From positions 1-64,000 of the forward strand of contig WOYM01000116.1 of the NCBI GenBank assembly GCA_011620785.1: a DNA stretch of 64,000 bases, given 5' to 3'. The notes beneath the pieces were generated by a model, which was not told the DNA's origin, made no database searches, and was given only the letters and a program-made list of their open reading frames with translations. Each line of letters starts with the position of its first letter. Position 1 is the stretch's first letter. Shown one piece after another: positions 45,771 through 54,381 of the stretch. The translations under genes were made by a program, and so were the position numbers. Source of the stretch: Methanothrix sp. (GTDB lineage: Archaea; Halobacteriota; Methanosarcinia; Methanotrichales; Methanotrichaceae).

Positions 45771-45799
45771 GTGAACGCTCCCCGTCCTAAAGGGCGGGG
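45771..45799 (-). repeat. IS200/IS605-like end hairpin
   Basis: GTGAACGCT followed by the near-perfect stem CCCCGTCC-TAAA-GGGCGGGG at 45780-45799. It matches the units at 31331 and 38442. On the minus strand the TnpB tail stops inside its loop. Confidence 0.65.
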
Positions 45800-45894
45800 C
45801 TTCTATCGCTTTTGCGAAGAGATTGCATCCCCAATCTCAGAATGTTTATTGCTGCATTGAGATCCCGGTCGCGTACGTGGTATACTGAAAAGTG
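45787..45894 (-). pseudogene. tnpB: C-terminal remnant of an IS200/IS605 TnpB gene
   Basis: Thirty-five minus-strand codons read ...YHVRDRDLNAAINILRLG, then MQSLRKSDRSPAL and a TAG. DRDLNAAINIL is the conserved C-terminal RuvC block of TnpB, including the last catalytic Asp region, and the tail with stop in the end hairpin is the normal element terminus. Upstream the frame closes at a TAG and the rest of the gene is gone. The element is a dead fragment. Confidence 0.8.
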
Positions 45895-45989
45895 CTAACC
45901 AGTGACGCAATCAATGTTTGCTGCCAAAATGAATCTCATGCGTTCGATTCTCGTGATAGTTTTCAGTAGTCCTCACCCGCGACCCCATA

Positions 45990-46121
45990 ATGAAAAGCAG
46001 TAGGAAGGCCCAGGCTTTTATAGAAGCCCTGATAAAGTCGTCCGGCAAGAGGATAATGCCGCCTGGAAGGATCTATATCCTGCAGATAAAGGCAAACCGG
46101 CATGATGAAGGCAAAATATGA
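45990..46121 (+). CDS. 43-residue frame coupled to the following glycosyltransferase
   Basis: A short frame starting MKSSRKAQAFIEALIKSSGK and ending QIKANRHDEGKI. Its TGA overlaps the next gene's start (ATGA), as in true operons, yet it has no strong ribosome site. It may be the surviving 3' end of a gene interrupted when the IS fragment arrived about 100 bp upstream, or a small leader-like protein. No family recognised. Confidence 0.35.
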   Translation: MKSSRKAQAFIEALIKSSGKRIMPPGRIYILQIKANRHDEGKI

Positions 46122-47242
46122 ATATACTGGTAATACCCACCACCGACTGGATCAGACATCCCGTTCCCAACCGTCTGAACTTCATCTTCGATACATTGGC
46201 TGAAGAGCATGAGGTATATGTGCTGCACTTCGGCCTGAAGAGGTTTAGCAATTTGAGAGAGCGAGAGACGAAATGCCAGCTATTGAAAGCAAGCTGGATA
46301 GAGACCGAGGATCCATCCCTCTATTATATCCTGAACTTCCCCTACCATATCTGGAAGATCAGGAGGATTGTGAAAGAAAAGAAGATCGATGTCATTCTTT
46401 CCACCAATATCCTCCCTTCATTTGCCGCCAACTTCTCCCGAACGCCAATCGTATTCGACTATCTGGATCACCTTGAGGAGTCAGCATCGATCTACTATCC
46501 CGGCTCAGCTTTAGGAGAGATAGTCAAGTATGTGGTGAGCTTCATCACCAAGTTCAATCTCCGCCATGCCCGCTCTGTCATAACCGTCACCAAAGAGCTC
46601 AGGGAGTATCTCCTGGGGGTGGGGGTAAAAGATGTAGCTGTGATACCCAACGGCGTGGACACCAGAGTCCTCCGACCGCTTCCCATGTCAGAGGCCAAGA
46701 GCTCTCTGGGGCTCGAGGGCACAGTCCTGGGATATGTCGGCTCTCTGGAGCACTGGGTGGACCTGGAGACGGTGATCGAGGCTTTGCCGCGCTTAGATGC
46801 TACCCTTCTGGTGGTGGGGCCAGGGCTCTTTACCGATTATGGGGATGGGATAAAGAGGATGGCAGAGGATCTAGGAGTGGCGGAAAGGGTGGTCTGTACC
46901 GGAGCGGTGCCATATAATGAGCTTTCCAGGTACATCAGCGCCATGGACATCGGCCTGAATCCCCTCAAGATGATGAAGAAGAACGAGTATGCTGCCGGGG
47001 GGAAGGTCTTCAATTACCTGGCCTGCGGCCGGCCGGTGCTGTCCAGCCGGATGATATCATTGGAGAGGCTGCTTGGGGATGAGATATACTATTTTGATGA
47101 TGTGGAGAGCTTTATAGCTCAGGTGAATAGCATTCTGTCGGTGGAGCCGACCACAAAGAGGTTCCGGTCTCTGGCGGAGCGGTATGACTGGAGAGCCATT
47201 TCCAAAGATTATCAGAAGGTCTTGCTTGAAGCTGCTGATTGA
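46118..47242 (+). CDS. GT4-like glycosyltransferase
   Basis: A 374-aa GT-B protein. VIPNGVDTRVLRPL ends the acceptor domain, LGYVGSLEHWVDLETVIEAL and GLNPLKMMKKNEYAAGGKVFNYLACGRPV form the donor domain (the K-x-F-x-Y-L-A-C-G-x-P loop). The N-terminal MNILVIPTTDWIRHPVPNRL resembles sugar transferases of surface polysaccharide clusters. The ATGA overlap couples it to the short frame before it. Confidence 0.83.
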   Translation: MNILVIPTTDWIRHPVPNRLNFIFDTLAEEHEVYVLHFGLKRFSNLRERETKCQLLKASWIETEDPSLYYILNFPYHIWKIRRIVKEKKIDVILSTNILPSFAANFSRTPIVFDYLDHLEESASIYYPGSALGEIVKYVVSFITKFNLRHARSVITVTKELREYLLGVGVKDVAVIPNGVDTRVLRPLPMSEAKSSLGLEGTVLGYVGSLEHWVDLETVIEALPRLDATLLVVGPGLFTDYGDGIKRMAEDLGVAERVVCTGAVPYNELSRYISAMDIGLNPLKMMKKNEYAAGGKVFNYLACGRPVLSSRMISLERLLGDEIYYFDDVESFIAQVNSILSVEPTTKRFRSLAERYDWRAISKDYQKVLLEAAD

Positions 47243-47277
47243 TGCGACTAGAATAACACTGTGATGGATAATATTGA

Positions 47278-48246
47278 ATGAATATAGCATTTGTATATTA
47301 CCCACGCTCCTCATTCGTAAAGCAGGACTGTTCATCCCTGTCCAGGCATTTCCGGGTCGAAAGGCTGGGCTACAGCGGCGCCGGCGACATCCTCAAAATG
47401 GTCAGGCCGATCTGGCGATCAGATCTCACATTCTCCTGGTTTGCCTCCGGACATTCTTTCGCTGCCGTGCTGCTCTCCAAGCTATTGAAAAAAAGATCTG
47501 TGGTCGTCGTAGGGGGCTACGATGTGGCCTTTGAGCCGGATATAAGCTATGGCCAGTATACTCTGGGCAGACTCAAGAGAGTATATTCTGACTTTGTTCT
47601 GGGAAATGCGGATATTGTCCTTCCTGTATCTGAATTCACCAAGTCGGAGGTCCTGGCCAGAGCCAAGCCGAAAAGAGTTCAGGTTCTCTATCCGGGGATC
47701 GATATGGACAGATTCCAGCCCGGTGGGGAGAAAAAGGATCTGGTGATGACGGTGGCCTCCGGTTCGGGTCGCATAATAAAGCTTAAAGGACTGGATGCGT
47801 TTATCGGGGCCGCTGCTCTGCTTCCCGAGATCCGATTTCTGATTGTGGGACTATCCGACCAGGACCGAGAAGAGCTACAATCCAGATCGACGGAAAACGT
47901 TTCGCTTTTCGGATTTATATCCAGGGAAGAATTGTTGGCTTTTTATCAAGAGGCCAGGGTCTACTGCCAGCTCTCTTATCGGGAGTCCTTCGGAATGGCT
48001 CTGGCTGAGGCCATGGCCTGCGGATGCGTGCCGGTGGTGACAGAGAGAGGAGCAATCCCTGAGGTTGTGGAAGACACTGGCTATTATGTTCCATACGGCA
48101 GTGCAAAGGCTACCGCAGAGGCAATAGAGAAAGCTTTATCCTCAAAAAAGGGGATAGGCTCGAGAAAACGGGTGGAAGAGAGGTTCAGCTTGAGGAGAAG
48201 AGAGGAGGCATTGCAGTCTCTGCTGAAGAGCCTGATGAATAGCTAA
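47278..48246 (+). CDS. GT4-like glycosyltransferase, tandem paralogue 1
   Basis: A 322-aa GT-B protein of a shorter type. Shared hallmarks with the gene at 48362 are MNIAFVYYPRSSF versus MKIVLVYYGYFSSF, ASGHSFAAVLLSKLLKK, VVVGGYDVAFEPDISYGQY and the donor-site YRESFGMALAEAMACGCVPV (EX7E). The two genes arose by duplication. Donor and acceptor are unknown. Confidence 0.83.
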   Translation: MNIAFVYYPRSSFVKQDCSSLSRHFRVERLGYSGAGDILKMVRPIWRSDLTFSWFASGHSFAAVLLSKLLKKRSVVVVGGYDVAFEPDISYGQYTLGRLKRVYSDFVLGNADIVLPVSEFTKSEVLARAKPKRVQVLYPGIDMDRFQPGGEKKDLVMTVASGSGRIIKLKGLDAFIGAAALLPEIRFLIVGLSDQDREELQSRSTENVSLFGFISREELLAFYQEARVYCQLSYRESFGMALAEAMACGCVPVVTERGAIPEVVEDTGYYVPYGSAKATAEAIEKALSSKKGIGSRKRVEERFSLRRREEALQSLLKSLMNS

Positions 48247-48361
48247 TTTCATATGACCAGATAAGGGGGATTCTATCAGGAACTATCTTATAATTGAAAA
48301 GCAAACTGATTGATGGCAGCAGTATGGACTGACATAATCATACTGCATGAAGGGGAATTAA

Positions 48362-49348
48362 ATGAAGATCGTCCTTGTTTACTATGGCTACTTTTCTTCA
48401 TTCATCCAAAAAGATCTTGATATGCTATCCCGCCATTATGAGGTGGAAGTGGTCAGCTTGTCTTCTCTTGGCGATGCGGTGAAATTGGCCGGGGCGATGA
48501 CAGGATGCCGCATGGCCTTGATATGGTTTGCTGGAGGCCATGCAGCAGCCACCGTCCTCCTCTCAAAGCTTCTGAGAAAAAAGACCATTATCGTGGTCGG
48601 AGGCTTTGATGTTGCCTGCATCCCGGAGATAAACTACGGCCGTTTCGCTCAGGGCAGGACCAAGAGTATTCTCACCAAATTTGCCCTGGAGTACGCGGAC
48701 AGGGTGCTGGTGGTTGATCCATCCTTGAAGGATGATGCTATAAATAATGCCAGGATCAGTGGCCATAATATAGACTATCTTCCTTCTGGATTCTCAGATA
48801 CTGAGTTTTATCCCAAGAAAGAAAAAGAGAGCTTAGCACTGACCGTTGCCATGGGAGAGAGATGGGACCGAGCCCTGATCAAGGGCCTCGATGTTTTTGT
48901 TGAATCGGCAAAACACCTTCCGGAGGTTGGCTTCAAGGTGGTGGGGATCGCAGGTGATGCCTTGTCAAGGCTAAAAGAGATTGCTCCGGATAATGTGGAA
49001 TTCACGGGATTCGTCTCCCATGATGATCTCCTTGAATCCTACCAGAGGGCCAGGGTCTTCTGCCAGCTATCCATGAGGGAAGGGCTGCCCAATGCTCTGT
49101 GCGAAGCGATGCTCTGCGAGTGCATTCCTGTGGGCACAGATCGCAACGGCATTCCCAGAGCAATTGGAGATACTGGCTTTATTGTGCCCTATGGCGATCC
49201 ACGAGCTGCAGCGGAGGCCATCAAAAAAGCACTGGCGGATCGGAGCAATAGGGGCAAAAAAGCCAGAGAACGGATAATTGAGCTATTTCCAGAGAAGAGA
49301 AGAGAGGATGGGTTGATAAAGACGATAAATGAGCTGGCTAAAGGCTGA
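48362..49348 (+). CDS. GT4-like glycosyltransferase, tandem paralogue 2
   Basis: A 328-aa paralogue of the preceding gene. It has MKIVLVYYGYFSSFIQKDLD, VVGGFDVACIPEINYGRFAQ and the donor-site SMREGLPNALCEAMLCECIP. AGGGG precedes the ATG, and a TATA-like ATCTTATAAT near 48283 in the 115-bp gap suggests its own promoter. The strongest conservation between the paralogues lies in the acceptor-domain GG-x-DVA segment. Confidence 0.83.
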   Translation: MKIVLVYYGYFSSFIQKDLDMLSRHYEVEVVSLSSLGDAVKLAGAMTGCRMALIWFAGGHAAATVLLSKLLRKKTIIVVGGFDVACIPEINYGRFAQGRTKSILTKFALEYADRVLVVDPSLKDDAINNARISGHNIDYLPSGFSDTEFYPKKEKESLALTVAMGERWDRALIKGLDVFVESAKHLPEVGFKVVGIAGDALSRLKEIAPDNVEFTGFVSHDDLLESYQRARVFCQLSMREGLPNALCEAMLCECIPVGTDRNGIPRAIGDTGFIVPYGDPRAAAEAIKKALADRSNRGKKARERIIELFPEKRREDGLIKTINELAKG

Positions 49349-49396
49349 AATTGGTTGGAGATCATTGAATTATATATGATGGCTGAGCGCAGAATC

Positions 49397-50389
49397 TCAT
49401 CTCCGGCCCTCTCTTGGATCGATGAATGCAGCTAGCCACTCCAGATCCGTCCTCAGCAGGCCGCATAAGATCCCCAAAATGGCTTTTGCCTTGATAGAGG
49501 GAAGATTATCCTCCTTGATGGCCTTTAGGAGAGATTCCCGGGCATCAGACCATTTGCCTTCTCTCAAGTAGGCTCTTCCCAGATAGTAATCGATCTCCCT
49601 CGCCTTTCGATCCATTCTGGCAGCAATATCATTGTCCTCATGGGCAAGAGATGCCCTGACATCTGCAGGAAGGCTTTTATAGAATTCTGTGAAGTAGAGC
49701 CCTGCCCGGACCATCGAGCTTTTCATGGTTGATGATATCTGGCTATCATGCCTTCGGTAGCAGCCCAAAACGGCATCTATGGGCAAGAAATCTCCGATAA
49801 GGCTAAGCTCCAGCCATGTCGATCCATCCACGAAAGGAAGTCCTTCAGGCTGCTTGAATCCTCCAATAGACTGCAATGCAACCTTTTTGCAGACAATGGT
49901 GCAGGAATGCATGGGATTTTCGATGAGCAGATTACCCAACTGCTCTTCCCTGGTCAGACCCATAAAGCGCTCCATATCATTGGGAAGGACGGCAAGAAGA
50001 TCGCCCTTTTCGTCCATCACCTCTGCCCTCCCCCAGCTCAAGATGGCATCACTGTCCCTCATGGCATCGATCTGGATCTCCAGCTTATCAGAAGGCCAAA
50101 AGTCATCCCCCTCAAGAACGGCTATGTACTCGCCCTTTGAGATCTGAAGGGCTAAATTGTAGCTCTCGCCAAGCCTAAGAATGCCCTTATTATCTTGACG
50201 AATATATTTGATTCTATCATCTTTGTACTGGGAGACTATCTCAGCAGTCTTATCGGTGGACCCATCGTCGATCACTATTTGCTCCCAGCTGGCATAGCTC
50301 TGGGCGAGGACGCTCTCCAGGCACTCTGAGATGAAATTTTCATGGTTGTATGTAGGAGTAATTATTGACACCAAAGGATCGATAGCCAT
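49397..50389 (-). CDS. GT2 family glycosyltransferase
   Basis: GT-A fold transferase, 330 aa. VSIITPTYNHENFISECLES starts the nucleotide-binding domain, VIDDGSTDKT and LEGDDFW (DXD) hold the metal and donor, and YRRHDSQISS closes the catalytic region. The C-terminal 80 residues (YYLGRAYLREGKWSDARESL) look like a TPR-type helical hairpin. ATG 50389 is preferred over TTG 50404. It is the last gene of the minus-strand rml/flippase operon. Confidence 0.87.
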   Translation of the reverse strand: MAIDPLVSIITPTYNHENFISECLESVLAQSYASWEQIVIDDGSTDKTAEIVSQYKDDRIKYIRQDNKGILRLGESYNLALQISKGEYIAVLEGDDFWPSDKLEIQIDAMRDSDAILSWGRAEVMDEKGDLLAVLPNDMERFMGLTREEQLGNLLIENPMHSCTIVCKKVALQSIGGFKQPEGLPFVDGSTWLELSLIGDFLPIDAVLGCYRRHDSQISSTMKSSMVRAGLYFTEFYKSLPADVRASLAHEDNDIAARMDRKAREIDYYLGRAYLREGKWSDARESLLKAIKEDNLPSIKAKAILGILCGLLRTDLEWLAAFIDPREGRR

Positions 50390-50444
50390 AGATATTTCCT
50401 GCAAGCAGCTAATTGTTGGTCGATTGGCTTTGTCATTCTTTTAA

Positions 50445-51905
50445 TCACCCTTTCTTGCGAGGTATTCTTATCCCGCTCAGCAGCTGCCCTGCCATCTGGA
50501 TATCAACATTATCCACTACCCTCAAAATGATTATCAAGAAGAAATAGATAATAGCGGATATCACTATCAATAACGGTACCGTAAGATGGTCAAATCCTCC
50601 TATGAAAAGCACCATTGCCAGGCAGGCAACTAGAATCTTGAAGAGAGAGGCAATCATATTCCTGGGAAGCCCATAGCCTTCTTTTATAGCGAAGTGCAAG
50701 AGGAAGAGAAATGAGAAGAGCTGCGTGGCCACCGTTGCACTGCTCGCTCCTATGTAGCTGTACTGAGGTATCAGAAACAGATTCAAGATTATGTTCAATC
50801 CAGCGGCAAGCATGGTCTGCTTGGCCACGACCATCTGGCGGTTAATGGAATTGAATAGATACCCAAAAGCAGAATTAATGAAGATCAGAACCTCAGACCA
50901 GATTAATATCTGCAGGGCAATTGTTGAGGGAGCGAAGGCCGGCCCGTACACCAGGTAGATCAAATCCTCTCCTAATACCGTTGTTCCCACTCCAATGGGA
51001 ATGGCCAGCATCATCAGATACTTAAAAGATCGCTCATACATGAATCCCAAATATTGGTTTGAGGAGACATAAAACTTTGACATAATGGGATATATTGATC
51101 CCAAAAAAGTCACTGGAATAAAGGAAAGGATAATTACCATACGATATGCTGCATTGTATGATCCCATGACCTCATTGGGATTTAATATCAATAAAGATAG
51201 CATAACTGTATCAATATAATAATATATCCTCACAAAGACTGACGAAAGGCCGAAGGGGATGGCCTCCTTTATCATATATTTCCAGAGATCTATATCTATA
51301 TCCCACCTGGGTCGGGGGAGCTTTCTCAGAGCTACAAGGGTAAAATAGCCCAGAGAGATGAAGCTTGAGAAGAGGTACACATAGGCAAAGCCATAAACAT
51401 CTACTCCCAAACCGATGGCCAGGAGGGCGAAGGTGAGCATAATTGAATTGTATATCACCGTGCCCAATGAGATGTACTCCATTATCTCATAGGCAGAAAC
51501 AACCGAGCTGATGATGCCGGAAAAGGAGATGACGATGAGAGAGAGGAGAATCACCATCACTATCTTCATGGTGGAGAACGGATAGCCCAGGGCATAGCCT
51601 ATGGCAGCCGTGCTCAGAAGGGTGATTGCTGCCAGGACGACCTTGACTAATATGGTGTTTCCAATGTATATTGCCGTCTTGGACCTATCTCGGGCTACAT
51701 CTCTGACGATCACTGAGGAGATTCCAATATCCGCCAGGAAGATGGTAATCGAGGCAAAAGCGATGGCAAACGAGAGCAGACCGTACCTTTCCAATCCCAG
51801 ATAGCGAGTGGTGTAAACCAAAAAGAAAAAGCTGAATACAAATCCAATGATATTTGAGGAGGCCAAAAATATGGTATTCTTGGCTATCCTCTGAATGGTA
51901 TTCAC
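50445..51905 (-). CDS. oligosaccharide flippase (Wzx-type, MATE/MOP superfamily)
   Basis: A 486-aa protein with about 12-14 membrane spans and few charges. The start IQRIAKNTIFLASSNIIGFV and YTTRYLGLERYGLLSFA are typical of polysaccharide flippases, as is ADIGISSVIVRDVARD after the second span. It would move the lipid-linked glycan across the membrane. Start is GTG, 6 bp after the rfbC stop. Confidence 0.9.
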   Translation of the reverse strand: MNTIQRIAKNTIFLASSNIIGFVFSFFFLVYTTRYLGLERYGLLSFAIAFASITIFLADIGISSVIVRDVARDRSKTAIYIGNTILVKVVLAAITLLSTAAIGYALGYPFSTMKIVMVILLSLIVISFSGIISSVVSAYEIMEYISLGTVIYNSIMLTFALLAIGLGVDVYGFAYVYLFSSFISLGYFTLVALRKLPRPRWDIDIDLWKYMIKEAIPFGLSSVFVRIYYYIDTVMLSLLILNPNEVMGSYNAAYRMVIILSFIPVTFLGSIYPIMSKFYVSSNQYLGFMYERSFKYLMMLAIPIGVGTTVLGEDLIYLVYGPAFAPSTIALQILIWSEVLIFINSAFGYLFNSINRQMVVAKQTMLAAGLNIILNLFLIPQYSYIGASSATVATQLFSFLFLLHFAIKEGYGLPRNMIASLFKILVACLAMVLFIGGFDHLTVPLLIVISAIIYFFLIIILRVVDNVDIQMAGQLLSGIRIPRKKG

Positions 51906-51911
51906 TGCAAA

Positions 51912-52409
51912 TCACTTGAACGCTGGAAGAAACCAATCCCATGTTCTATCGCAGCGCTCATCCCTTTTGCCATTGATCGTATCCGGAACGATAGCCGGAT
52001 CATTCCAGGGCCTTCTCTCCTCATCGGGACTGGCATAATCATAAAGCCGGTTTACGAAATAAATCAGCGTGGCCTGTTCATTTCCCACAACCCCAAAGCC
52101 ATGCCAGTAATGCCCTGGCATCCTGACCATCTGGGGATTGTCCCCGGCGGAGACGATCTCATCCAGCTCCCGGGTATCATCATCGTAAGCGCAGATCTTC
52201 AGCGCGCCACGAACTACAAGGAAATGATCTACCTGTCCTCTCTCATGCCGGTGCCAGGCCCTTACCATGCCCGGATAGCTCAGAGACATATTGGCCTGCA
52301 CAATGTCATCCTGAATAACATCCTTCCAGTCCGTCCTCATGATCTCAGTGAAAAATCCGCGCTCATCGGCAAATCGCTTCAAGGGTTTTATTACAATTCC
52401 TGGCAGCAT
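51912..52409 (-). CDS. rfbC: dTDP-4-dehydrorhamnose 3,5-epimerase-like cupin
   Basis: RmlC-type cupin, 165 aa. VIKPLKRFADERGFFTEIMR and QANMSLSYPGMVRAWHRH place the catalytic His in the position of the classical RGLHYQ motif, here varied to RAWHRH. MVRMPGHYWHGFGVVG is a second metal-free cupin motif. It differs enough from standard RmlC that a related epimerisation on a different dTDP-sugar is possible, although rfbA, rfbB and rfbD are adjacent. Confidence 0.8.
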   Translation of the reverse strand: MLPGIVIKPLKRFADERGFFTEIMRTDWKDVIQDDIVQANMSLSYPGMVRAWHRHERGQVDHFLVVRGALKICAYDDDTRELDEIVSAGDNPQMVRMPGHYWHGFGVVGNEQATLIYFVNRLYDYASPDEERRPWNDPAIVPDTINGKRDERCDRTWDWFLPAFK

Positions 52410-52482
52410 CACATGACCTCATCATCATCGTGTTTTTTTTCAGCTCTCAAAAGCCATTTTTTGGCCTTTGCCATGCATTCTT

Positions 52483-53361
52483 TCAGCCCGATAGAATCTC
52501 ATCTCTTAGTACTTGCAGGGATTCACAAAGGTTGAGGGGCCCATTTTTCAGCATCCTGCTGGCTTTGCTGGTATCCAGAGATGAATCCATTGGCCTTCTT
52601 GCCAGCCAACCGATGTCGCTCATTCGAGTGGGGAGGATCAGTCGGCGATCAAGGTCGAATGCCCTGGCCAGCTCGCAGGCAAAATCATATCTGGATACCC
52701 TGGCGGCTCCTGAGAGATGATAGATCCCGGATAGATGCCGGTCCGCCGCCTCCAGCACCATTGCCGCCAGATTGCTGTTCAGGGTGGGGGTTATGAACTG
52801 ATCTGTGACCACCCTCGCCTCTTTGCCTGATTTAAGGGCGTTCAACAGCCATAGGGCGAAGTTGACCTTGCCGCTGGCTGGCCGGCTGCCATAGATCACA
52901 CAGGTTCTGGCAATACACCCTTGATCCAGACAGAACTGCTCTCCCAGGAGCTTGGAAAGGCCGTAATAGCTCACCGGGTTCGTCTCCTCCTCCTCCCGGT
53001 ACAGCCCCCGCTGGCCATCGAAGACGTAGTCCGTCGATATGTAGACCAGATAAGAGCCGGCCTTTCTCGCCGCCTCTGCTATCGCTCGGGTCCCTTCCAC
53101 ATTAATCTTGTAAGCCAAATCCTTTTCCCGTTCACATCGATCCACATCGGTCAGGGCGGCGCTGTGCACGATTACATCCGGCCTCATCCTCTCGATGATA
53201 TCGCGGATGCCATTTGCGTCCAAGAGATCGAATTTTACCTCTTTTCCATAGGGGGGCTGGTTATGAGCATATCCGCTATAGACCTGCTCTCCCCTGGCCA
53301 AGGCCATCTCTGCCAGCTTGCTTCCCGCAAGGCCGCTGCCGCCGGTTATGAAAAACTTCAT
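52483..53361 (-). CDS. rfbD: dTDP-4-dehydrorhamnose reductase
   Basis: SDR-family reductase completing dTDP-L-rhamnose, 292 aa. ITGGSGLAGSKLAEMA is the NAD(P) loop; HSAALTDVDRCE and ISTDYVFDGQRGLYREEE with the catalytic YYGLSKLLGE (YxxxK) are diagnostic for RmlD. It lies 12 bp after rfbB. Confidence 0.93.
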   Translation of the reverse strand: MKFFITGGSGLAGSKLAEMALARGEQVYSGYAHNQPPYGKEVKFDLLDANGIRDIIERMRPDVIVHSAALTDVDRCEREKDLAYKINVEGTRAIAEAARKAGSYLVYISTDYVFDGQRGLYREEEETNPVSYYGLSKLLGEQFCLDQGCIARTCVIYGSRPASGKVNFALWLLNALKSGKEARVVTDQFITPTLNSNLAAMVLEAADRHLSGIYHLSGAARVSRYDFACELARAFDLDRRLILPTRMSDIGWLARRPMDSSLDTSKASRMLKNGPLNLCESLQVLRDEILSG

Positions 53362-53373
53362 AGCATCTCACTC

Positions 53374-54381
53374 CTACCACTTCAGCCGCCAGGGGGTGGC
53401 ACTCAATACCGAATCGTTCACCAGCGGACGATACCAATCAGGGTTCTGCAGATACCATTCCACTGTAGTCTGAAGACCTTCCTCAAAGCTCCGCTCAGGC
53501 CGCCAGCCCAGCTCCTTTCTGATCCTGGACGAGTCCAGGCTGTAGCGGGCATCGTGTCCCGGCCTATCCTCCACAAACTCGATCTGATCCTCGCTCTTGC
53601 CCAGCATCTCGAGAATGAATTTAGCAATAAACAGATTGGTCCTCTCCTCTCCGGCAGAGATATTATAGATCTCGCCCCTTCTCCCCCTATTGAGAACCTG
53701 CTCTACCGCCCGGCAGTGATCTGTCACATAAATCCAGTCTCTCACATTCTCTCCTGTGCCGTAAATGGGGATCTTCAGCCCTTCATTAGCCCTTATTATG
53801 GTCTTGGGAATCAGCTTTTCGGGAAACTGATAGGGCCCGTAATTGTTGGTGCAGCGGGTGATCATGGCCTCCAGACCGTAGGTTCGAGCATAGGCCAGGA
53901 CGAATACGTCCCCTGCCGCTTTGCTGGCGGAATAGGGGGATGAGGGCCGCAATGTCGAATCCTCAGTGGATGAGCCCCTGAGGATGTCCCCATAGACCTC
54001 GTCGGTTGAGATCTGGACATATCTGACGGAAGGATTATGATCTCTTATGGCCTCCAGCAGGCAGAATACCCCGATGACATTGCTGTGCAGGAAGGAGTCG
54101 GGCCGGGAGATGGACCGGTCCACGTGGGTCTCGGCAGCGAAGTTCACCACCAGATCCGCCTTTTCCACCAGACTGGATACAAGGCTGCTATCGGCTATGT
54201 CTCCCTGGAAAAAGGCGTATCTTCTATCATCCTTTAAGTCCCTCATATTCTGGATATTGGAGCCGAAGCCTTGAGCATCCAGGTTCAGGATTTTGCAGTC
54301 CTCGTGCCGGTTCAGCATTAAGCGGATGAAGTTGCTGCCGATAAATCCGAGGCCCCCGGTAACAAGAAGATTCATAGCCAT
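53374..54381 (-). CDS. rfbB: dTDP-glucose 4,6-dehydratase
   Basis: Second step of dTDP-rhamnose synthesis, about 335 aa. VTGGLGFIGSNFIRLML binds NAD, AAETHVDRSI is the RmlB signature, STDEVYGD holds Thr-Asp-Glu of the active site and YSASKAAGD gives Tyr/Lys. Its ATG overlaps the rfbA stop (TGATG). ATG 54375 is an alternative. Confidence 0.95.
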   Translation of the reverse strand: MAMNLLVTGGLGFIGSNFIRLMLNRHEDCKILNLDAQGFGSNIQNMRDLKDDRRYAFFQGDIADSSLVSSLVEKADLVVNFAAETHVDRSISRPDSFLHSNVIGVFCLLEAIRDHNPSVRYVQISTDEVYGDILRGSSTEDSTLRPSSPYSASKAAGDVFVLAYARTYGLEAMITRCTNNYGPYQFPEKLIPKTIIRANEGLKIPIYGTGENVRDWIYVTDHCRAVEQVLNRGRRGEIYNISAGEERTNLFIAKFILEMLGKSEDQIEFVEDRPGHDARYSLDSSRIRKELGWRPERSFEEGLQTTVEWYLQNPDWYRPLVNDSVLSATPWRLKW

